Shown here: positions 16,696 through 22,452 of the stretch, piece after piece | How positions within the stretch are numbered: position 1 is the first letter of the stretch | Layout of the letters: every line of letters begins with the position of its first letter | Source of the DNA: JAZGAE01 sp036475545 | GTDB taxonomy: Bacteria; Pseudomonadota; Alphaproteobacteria; DATDPM01 | Reading direction: 5' to 3' | DNA: 30,738 nucleotides | Assembly: GCA_036475545.1 (NCBI GenBank) | Contig: JAZGAE010000138.1 | Coordinates: forward strand, 1-30,738 | Notes under the pieces: generated by a model | Database searches by the model: none | The model's input: the letters and a program-made list of their open reading frames with translations, nothing else | Told to the model about the DNA's origin: nothing | Program-made: the position numbers and the translations under genes

Positions 16696-19488
16696 CTAGT
16701 GGGCCGCGGCGCGGGCGGAGGCGGGCGGTTCGATCCGCGCCGCGCAGTACTTGAGCTCCGGAATCTTGGCGACCGGGTCGAGCGCCGGGTTGGTCAGCAT
16801 GTTGGCGGGCGCCTCCGAGTAGCAGAACGGCAGGAAGATGACGCCCGGCGGCACCTGGCGGTCCTGGCGGACCGTGAGCTCGACGGAGCCGCGCCGCGTG
16901 GTCACGGTCACCCGCCCGCCCGAGGCAAGCCCGTAGCGCTCGATGTCGGCGGGCGCAAGGTGGGCGACGGCCGTCGGCTCGATGGCATCGAGCACAGTTG
17001 AGCGTCGGGTCATGGACCCGGTGTGCCAGTGCTCGAGCAGCCGCCCCGTCGAGAGGATCATCGGGTACTCGTCGTCGGGTTCCTCGTCCGGGGGCACCAG
17101 GCCCACGGGCACGAACCGGCCGCGGCCGCTCTTGGTCGGGAAGCCGTCGGCGAAGAGGATCTCCTCGCCGGGCAGGGACTCGACCTCCACCGGGTAGGTC
17201 ACCGCGTCTTCGCGCTCCAGCCGCCGCCACGTGATTCCGGTGATGGAGTGGGTGCACAAGCGCAGCTCGGCGAAGACGTCGCGGGGATGCCCGTAGCTCC
17301 ACTCGAGCCCCATGCGCCGCGCGATCTCCTGGATCAGCCACAAGTCCTGACGCGCGTCCCCGGGCGGCTCGAGCGCCTGGCGGCCGATCTGCACCTGGCG
17401 GTTGGTGTTGGTGAACGTCCCGGTCTTCTCGGGAAACGCCGAGGCCGGCAGCACCACGTCGGCCAGATAGGCGGTCTCGGTCAGGAAGATGTCCTGGACC
17501 ACGAGGTGCTCGAGCTTGGCGAACGCGGCGCGGGCGTGGGCCGCGTCGGGATCGGACATGGCCGGGTTTTCCCCCATGACGTACATGCCCTTGATCTCGC
17601 CCGCGTACATCGCGTTCAGGATCTCCACCACGGTGAGCCCCCTGTTGGGATCGAGCTCGGCGCCCCAGAAGTCCTCGAAGGAGGCGCGCACCTCGGGGTC
17701 GTCGACCGGCTGGTAGTCGGTGTACACCATGGGGATGAGGCCGACGTCGGAGGCGCCCTGGACGTTGTTCTGGCCCCGCAATGGATGCAGGCCGGTCCCG
17801 GGGCGGCCGATGTGCCCGCAGAGCAGGGCCAGCGAGATCAGGCAGCGGGCGTTGTCGGTGCCGTGGACGTGCTGGGAGATCCCCATGCCCCAGAAGATCA
17901 TCGCCGCCTTGGCCTTGGCGTAAGTGCGCGCGACCGTGCGGATCCGCTCCGGCTCGATGCCGCAGATGGGCGCCATCGCCTCGGGCGTGAAGTCCTTGAT
18001 CTCATCCTTGAGGGCCTCGTAGTTCTCCGTGAACTTCCGGATGTAGTCCTCGTTCGCCAGGCCCTCGTCGATGATCGTGTTGATCATGGCATTGAGGAGC
18101 GCGACGTCGGTGCCCGTCTTGAAGCGGAGCTCGTAGGTCGCATGCCGGCTCATCGCCTGGCCGCGCGGGTCCAAGACGATCAGCGTGGCGCCGCGCTTGG
18201 TCGCGTTCTTGAGGAAGGTGGCGGCCACGGGATGGTTCTGCGCCGGCCGCGCGCCGATCAGCAGGATGACGTCCGAGTTCTCGCATTCCGTGAAGGGGGC
18301 GGTGACCGCGCCGGTGCCGATGGTCTCCATCATCGCCGCCACGGACGAGGCGTGGCACAACCTGGTGCAGTGGTCGACGTTGTTGGTCCCGAAGCCGACG
18401 CGCACCAGCTTCTGGAAGAGATAGGCCTCCTCGTTCGAGCCCTTGGCCGAGCCGAACCCGGCGAGCGCCTGGGGGCCATGCCGGTCGCGGATGCGCCTGA
18501 GCCCGCCGCCGGCGAAGTCCAGCGCCTCTTCCCAGGTGGCCTCGCGGAAGTGGGTGTAGGGGTTGGCGGGATCGAGCCGCTCTTGCGGGTCCTTCGGCAC
18601 GCCCTCCTTGCGGATGAGCGGCTTCGTGAGCCGCTCGGGGTGGTGGATGTAGTCGAACCCGAACCGCCCCTTGACGCACAGCCGGTTGCGGTTGGCCGGG
18701 CCGTCGCGGCCCGTCACCGAGACGAGCCTGTCGTTTTGGATGTTGAAGGTAAGCTGGCAGCCCACGCCGCAGTAAGGGCAGAGGCTGTCCACGGTGCGGT
18801 CGATCTCGATGGAGCCGACGCCCTCGTCGTCCACCATGGTGGCCGGCATCAAGGCACCGGTGGGGCAGGCCTGCACGCACTCGCCGCAGGCGACGCAGGT
18901 GCTCTCGCCCATGGGGTCGTCGAAATCGAACACGATCTTGGAGCCCGCCCCGCGCCAGGCCATGCCGATGACGTCGTTGACCTGCACCTCGCGGCAGGCG
19001 CGCACGCACAGGGTGCAGTGGATGCAGGCATCGAGATTCACCGCCATCGCGGTGTGGCTGGTGTCCGGCGCCGGGGCCTCGCGCCTGGGGAGGCGGCTGG
19101 TGGTGACGCCCACGTAGTCCGCCATGTTCCAGAAGTGGGAGCGGGGGTCATGGGCGGACTCGCGCGCCGGCTGATCGGCGAGAAGGAGCTCCATGACCAT
19201 CTTGCGGGACGCTTTCGCGCGCTCGGATTCCGTGGTTACCTTCATGCCGGCCGTCGGCCTGCGGATGCAGGAAGCGGCCAGCACCCGCTCGCCCTCGATC
19301 TCGACCATGCAGGCGCGGCAGTTGCCGTCGTCGCGGTAGCCGGGCTGGTCGGCGTAGCAGAGATGGGGCAGATAGGTGCCCTCGCGCTTGGCCACCTGCC
19401 AGATGGTCTCGCCCGGCTTGGCCTCGACCTCGTTGCCGTCCAGGGTAAAGGGGACGATCTCGGCTCTGGCGGTCGCTTCGGGGCTCAT
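16696..19488 (-). CDS. fdsA: NAD-dependent formate dehydrogenase, molybdopterin (alpha) subunit
   Basis: This 930-aa subunit oxidises formate to CO2 at a bis-MGD metal centre. The N-terminus holds a [2Fe-2S] ferredoxin domain (C44, C57, C60, C74). Two ferredoxin-type [4Fe-4S] sites follow (C155/158/161/165 and C198/201/204/208), then the molybdopterin-domain cluster (C237, C240, C244, C271). The catalytic pair is Cys378-His379 (RLCHASS), so it is a cysteine, not selenocysteine, enzyme. The His-Cys3 cluster ligands seen in NuoG-like and some FDH alpha subunits are missing: the corresponding stretch reads AHDPRSHFWNMAD, without cysteine. The layout matches the two-subunit FDH1 of Methylorubrum extorquens, which uses tungsten; the metal here cannot be told. 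ATG 19488 overlaps the upstream gene by 4 bp. Confidence 0.93.
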   Translation of the reverse strand: MSPEATARAEIVPFTLDGNEVEAKPGETIWQVAKREGTYLPHLCYADQPGYRDDGNCRACMVEIEGERVLAASCIRRPTAGMKVTTESERAKASRKMVMELLLADQPARESAHDPRSHFWNMADYVGVTTSRLPRREAPAPDTSHTAMAVNLDACIHCTLCVRACREVQVNDVIGMAWRGAGSKIVFDFDDPMGESTCVACGECVQACPTGALMPATMVDDEGVGSIEIDRTVDSLCPYCGVGCQLTFNIQNDRLVSVTGRDGPANRNRLCVKGRFGFDYIHHPERLTKPLIRKEGVPKDPQERLDPANPYTHFREATWEEALDFAGGGLRRIRDRHGPQALAGFGSAKGSNEEAYLFQKLVRVGFGTNNVDHCTRLCHASSVAAMMETIGTGAVTAPFTECENSDVILLIGARPAQNHPVAATFLKNATKRGATLIVLDPRGQAMSRHATYELRFKTGTDVALLNAMINTIIDEGLANEDYIRKFTENYEALKDEIKDFTPEAMAPICGIEPERIRTVARTYAKAKAAMIFWGMGISQHVHGTDNARCLISLALLCGHIGRPGTGLHPLRGQNNVQGASDVGLIPMVYTDYQPVDDPEVRASFEDFWGAELDPNRGLTVVEILNAMYAGEIKGMYVMGENPAMSDPDAAHARAAFAKLEHLVVQDIFLTETAYLADVVLPASAFPEKTGTFTNTNRQVQIGRQALEPPGDARQDLWLIQEIARRMGLEWSYGHPRDVFAELRLCTHSITGITWRRLEREDAVTYPVEVESLPGEEILFADGFPTKSGRGRFVPVGLVPPDEEPDDEYPMILSTGRLLEHWHTGSMTRRSTVLDAIEPTAVAHLAPADIERYGLASGGRVTVTTRRGSVELTVRQDRQVPPGVIFLPFCYSEAPANMLTNPALDPVAKIPELKYCAARIEPPASARAAAH

Positions 19489-21188
19489 GCGAGCTCCCCC
19501 CGGAAATACTTGAACGCGCTCAAGATAGGATTGGGCGCTGCCTGGCCCAGGCCGCAAATGGAGGCGTCCGCCATGGCCGCGCACAGCTCCTCGAGCAGGG
19601 GCTCGTCCCAGGCGGGCCGTTCGAGCAGCTTGACCGCCTTCTCGGTGCCGACGCGGCAGGGCGTGCACTGGCCGCAGCTCTCGTCCTCGAAGAACCTGAG
19701 CAGGTTGAGGACCACGTTGCGGATGTCGTCCTTGTCCGAGATCACGATGATGGCGGCCGAGCCGATGAAGCAGCCGTATTCCTCGAGGGTCCCGAAGTCG
19801 AGGGGGATGTCCGCCATCGAGGCCGGGAGAATCCCGCCCGAGGCCCCGCCCGGAAGATACCCCTTGAAGGCGTGGCCCTCGGCCATGCCGCCGCAGTAGT
19901 CCTCCAGAAGCTCGTTCATGGTGGTTCCGGCGGGCGCCACCTTGACGCCCGGGTCCTTGACCCGGCCGGTGACGGAGTAGCTGCGCAGGCCCTTGCGCCC
20001 GTTCCGGCCCTGGCCGGCGAACCATTCGGCGCCGCGCTCGACGATCTCGCGGACCCAGTAGACGGTCTCCACGTTCTGATTGAGGGTGGGCCGGCCGAAC
20101 AGGCCCACGGTGGAGACGTAGGGCGGGCGGTGGCGCGGCAGCCCGCGCTTGCCCTCGATGCTCTCGATCATCGCGGACTCCTCGCCGCAGATGTAGGCGC
20201 CGGCGCCCCGGCGCAGATGGACCTTGATGGTGGCGGTGAGGCCCGCCTGCTCGATCTTGGGAGTCTCGGTGAGCAGGATTTCCCTGATCCCCGGGTACTC
20301 GTCCCGCAAATAGATATAGGCGTCGGTGGCTTCCACGACCCAGGCGGCGACGAGCATGCCCTCGAGGACCCGGTGGGGGTCCGTCTCCATGTAGTAGCCG
20401 TCCTTGATGGTGCCGGGCTCGCCCTCGTCGGCGTTCAGGGTCATGAGCCGCGGCTTCGGCTCCTTGCGCACGAACTTCCACTTGAGGCCGACCGGGAAGC
20501 CGGCGCCGCCGAGCCCGCGAAGGTCGGCGGTCTCCATGATGGAGATGAGCTCGTCCCGCGTCCGCTTGCCGTCGAGGCACTCCCGCAAGAGCTCGTAGCC
20601 GCCGTCCGCCACGTATGCCTCGAAGTCAATGTAGGGCGGCACGTCCGGCTCGGTCTTCTCGTCGTCGACGGCGCCCTCGACCAGGTCCGCGGTGGCGTGA
20701 TCGACGTGATAGTGGCCGACCTCCGCCACCGGCGCCCTGTGGCAGCGCCCCATGCACGGCGCGCGCACCACCCGGAACGCGCCATTGGCGCGGCCGCGCA
20801 AGGTCTCGTGCAGGTCTTGCGCGCCCATCATCTCGCAGGGGAGGCCGTCGCAGACCCGCACCGTCAAGGGCGGGGGCGGGGTCTCCCCCTCCATCACGAT
20901 GTCGAAATGGGCGTAAAAGGACGCGACCTCGTAGACCTCGGTCTGCGACAGGCGCATGGCCTCGGCCAACGCCGCGAGATGCGCCGCCCTTAGACAGTGA
21001 TACTTGTCGTGGATGAGATGCAGATACTCGAGCAACAGGTCGCGCCGAAGGGGCCCGGCGCCGAGAAGCTCGCCGATCTCGGCGAGCGCCTTGGGGACTA
21101 CCTGACGGCCTTTGAGGTGGGGAACCGCTTTTCGGCGGCCGGATCCGGGGGTGACTCGCCGCTTTGATTCCATGGTGGCCTGTGGCAT
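19485..21188 (-). CDS. fdsB: NAD-dependent formate dehydrogenase, fused gamma-beta (NuoE-NuoF-like) subunit
   Basis: This 567-aa protein fuses two electron-transfer modules. Residues ~30-170 are a thioredoxin-like [2Fe-2S] domain (NuoE/FdsG type) with C113, C118, C145 and C149. Residues ~185-560 are a NuoF/FdsB domain with GLGGAGFPVGLKW, NADEGEPGTIKD and GAGAYICGEESAM for FMN and NAD binding. The [4Fe-4S] motif ESCGQCTPCR (C505, C508, C511) and C545 close the domain. It passes electrons from the alpha subunit to NAD+. In Rhodobacter these are separate fdsG and fdsB genes; the fusion matches Fdh1B of methylotrophs. The start is ATG 21188, with a G-rich Shine-Dalgarno-like stretch about 12 nt upstream; ATG 21173 is an alternative. 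It is coupled to fdsA by an ATGA overlap. No fdsD-like gene was found. Confidence 0.93.
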   Translation of the reverse strand: MPQATMESKRRVTPGSGRRKAVPHLKGRQVVPKALAEIGELLGAGPLRRDLLLEYLHLIHDKYHCLRAAHLAALAEAMRLSQTEVYEVASFYAHFDIVMEGETPPPPLTVRVCDGLPCEMMGAQDLHETLRGRANGAFRVVRAPCMGRCHRAPVAEVGHYHVDHATADLVEGAVDDEKTEPDVPPYIDFEAYVADGGYELLRECLDGKRTRDELISIMETADLRGLGGAGFPVGLKWKFVRKEPKPRLMTLNADEGEPGTIKDGYYMETDPHRVLEGMLVAAWVVEATDAYIYLRDEYPGIREILLTETPKIEQAGLTATIKVHLRRGAGAYICGEESAMIESIEGKRGLPRHRPPYVSTVGLFGRPTLNQNVETVYWVREIVERGAEWFAGQGRNGRKGLRSYSVTGRVKDPGVKVAPAGTTMNELLEDYCGGMAEGHAFKGYLPGGASGGILPASMADIPLDFGTLEEYGCFIGSAAIIVISDKDDIRNVVLNLLRFFEDESCGQCTPCRVGTEKAVKLLERPAWDEPLLEELCAAMADASICGLGQAAPNPILSAFKYFRGELA

Positions 21189-21291
21189 AGCGCCGGATGT
21201 TCCCCCGTGCTAACGGTTCAGGTCTTGGTTTTGGTCCGCCAGAGCCCCCGCGGGTGAGCATAAGGTGGGCGGGCGGGCAACCATGGCCCTC

Positions 21292-21477
21292 TCAGGCGGC
21301 GTCATTGCTATCACCTATGGTAATGAGGTCGACAACGTCACTATTGATCAGGACCTTGCCGGTGTTTTCGAAATTGACCGTGACGCGGTTGCCGATGACC
21401 GACTGGACCTGCCCCACGCCCCATTCGGACTCGGTGGGGTGGCGGACCAGGACACCCGGGACGATGTGGCTGGGCAT
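21292..21477 (-). CDS. DUF3553 domain small protein
   Basis: This 61-aa protein reads PGVLVRHPTESEWGVGQVQSV followed by GNRVTVNFENTGKVLI, the small beta-rich domain also found at the C-terminus of UvrD/PcrA helicases (DUF3553, Tudor-like). Free-standing versions of this size are common in alphaproteobacteria. Their function is not established; nucleic-acid or protein binding is a guess. ATG 21477 gives the normal length. A GTG at 21510 would add 11 residues but lies inside a 13-bp tandem repeat, and neither has a strong Shine-Dalgarno. It lies between the FDH genes and chpT, apparently on its own. Confidence 0.72.
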   Translation of the reverse strand: MPSHIVPGVLVRHPTESEWGVGQVQSVIGNRVTVNFENTGKVLINSDVVDLITIGDSNDAA

Positions 21478-21502
21478 GGCGGGCAGGATATGTGATACCG
21501 GG

Positions 21503-21541
21503 TCGGCCACTGTATTCGGCCACTGTATTCGGCCACTGTAT
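21503..21541. repeat. Three perfect 13-bp tandem repeats (tcggccactgtat)
   Basis: The 13-mer tcggccactgtat occurs three times head to tail, directly upstream of the DUF3553 gene and about 110 bp ahead of chpT. It could be an array of regulator sites or a slippage-prone spacer that varies between strains. Confidence 0.9.
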
Positions 21542-21650
21542 ATAGGGCGCGAGCATCCAGTGGGGAAGCCTCCGGGTTGAGAATTTTTTTACCTGCTCCG
21601 GGGATCATACCGGTCCCGGCCGATAATTCACGATGACTGGATGAGCGACG

Positions 21651-22307
21651 ATGAACGCTGAACCCGACTTCAGGCTGGTCGAACTATTGTGCTCCCATCT
21701 GTGCCACGAGGTGATCAGCCCGGTGGCGGCGGTGAACAACGGGCTGGAACTCGTCGGCGACGGCGACCCGGACATCATCGAGGAGGCCATCGGCCTGATC
21801 CGCCAGTCGGCGGAGCAAGCGTCCCGGCGCCTGCAGTTCTATCGCGTCGCCTACGGCCGGGCGGCCGGAGTCGACGCCGGAGGCGGGCTCGCCATCGCGT
21901 GCGAGCTCGCCCACGCCCTCCTCCAGGACAGCAAGATCGGGCTCGACTGGCCCGAGGGCGAGTTGGAACGGACTCTGCCGGTCACCAAACAGTCGGTCCG
22001 GCTGATACTGAACATGATCGCGCTCGCCGCCGAGGCGCTCCCGCGGGGCGGCCGGCTTTCCGTGCGCATCACCGGCGATCCCGACGCGCCGCAGGCGGAC
22101 GTGACCGCCACCGGCACCGACGCGGGGCTCAAGGAGGAGGTGCGGGCGGCGATGGCGGAGACGGCGCAAGTGGAGTCCATCGATCCCCGCACCATCCAGG
22201 CCTACTTCACCGCGCGCCTCGCCGAAGGCCTCGGGGCCGGGCTCGCGGTCGACCAGACCGAGAGCGACACCGCCCGCCTATCCGCACGGTTGTATACCAT
22301 CGCATAA
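21651..22307 (+). CDS. chpT: ChpT, histidine phosphotransferase of the CckA-ChpT-CtrA relay
   Basis: This 218-aa protein has the ChpT/DUF2328 fold. The phosphorylated His is H19 in LCSHLCHEVISPVAAVNNGLELV, a dimerization helix like that of histidine kinases but with a degenerate ATPase-like domain (NMIALAAEALPRGGRLSVRI) that does not bind ATP. ChpT carries phosphate from CckA to the cell-cycle regulators CtrA and CpdR. It is directly upstream of the chemotaxis genes, with ctrA itself 6 kb downstream, which supports the assignment. The gap to cheA is 145 bp. A small stem (agggcc-gtc-ggccct, 22308-22322) follows the stop at once. All family landmarks are present. Confidence 0.9.
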   Translation: MNAEPDFRLVELLCSHLCHEVISPVAAVNNGLELVGDGDPDIIEEAIGLIRQSAEQASRRLQFYRVAYGRAAGVDAGGGLAIACELAHALLQDSKIGLDWPEGELERTLPVTKQSVRLILNMIALAAEALPRGGRLSVRITGDPDAPQADVTATGTDAGLKEEVRAAMAETAQVESIDPRTIQAYFTARLAEGLGAGLAVDQTESDTARLSARLYTIA

Positions 22308-22338
22308 GGGCCGTCGGCCCTCCGCAAACCCCAGCTTT

Positions 22339-22353
22339 TTACAGGTTTTTAAA
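22339..22353 (+). promoter_or_regulatory. CtrA-box-like site upstream of cheA
   Basis: TTTA-N7-TTAA at 22339-22353 differs by one base from the CtrA consensus TTAA-N7-TTAA. It lies about 100 bp before the cheA start in a locally AT-rich stretch that could also hold a promoter. The half-sites are short, so chance occurrence is possible. Confidence 0.35.
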
Positions 22354-22452
22354 CATTTTCTGCGACGGTCGCCAAGTCCGGCGAAGACGGTGTCAAACCT
22401 CGCCCGTCGCCGGTCCACTCGTAGTTGGAGCCGCAGCCCGGGGAAGCCGACC

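Noticed and set aside
16696..19488. Selenocysteine-containing formate dehydrogenase
   Set aside because: The catalytic position is an ordinary cysteine codon in RLCHASS and the frame has no internal TGA.
17023..19899. Very long open frame on the + strand (about 958 codons)
   Set aside because: It is antisense to the formate dehydrogenase genes, whose protein shows all expected domains. The + frame gives an Arg/Gly/His-rich product with no recognisable motif, as expected from GC-rich codon bias.
19485..21188. Complex I subunits NuoE/NuoF
   Set aside because: The two domains are fused and coupled to a molybdopterin formate dehydrogenase alpha subunit, with fdhD nearby; no other nuo genes are present.
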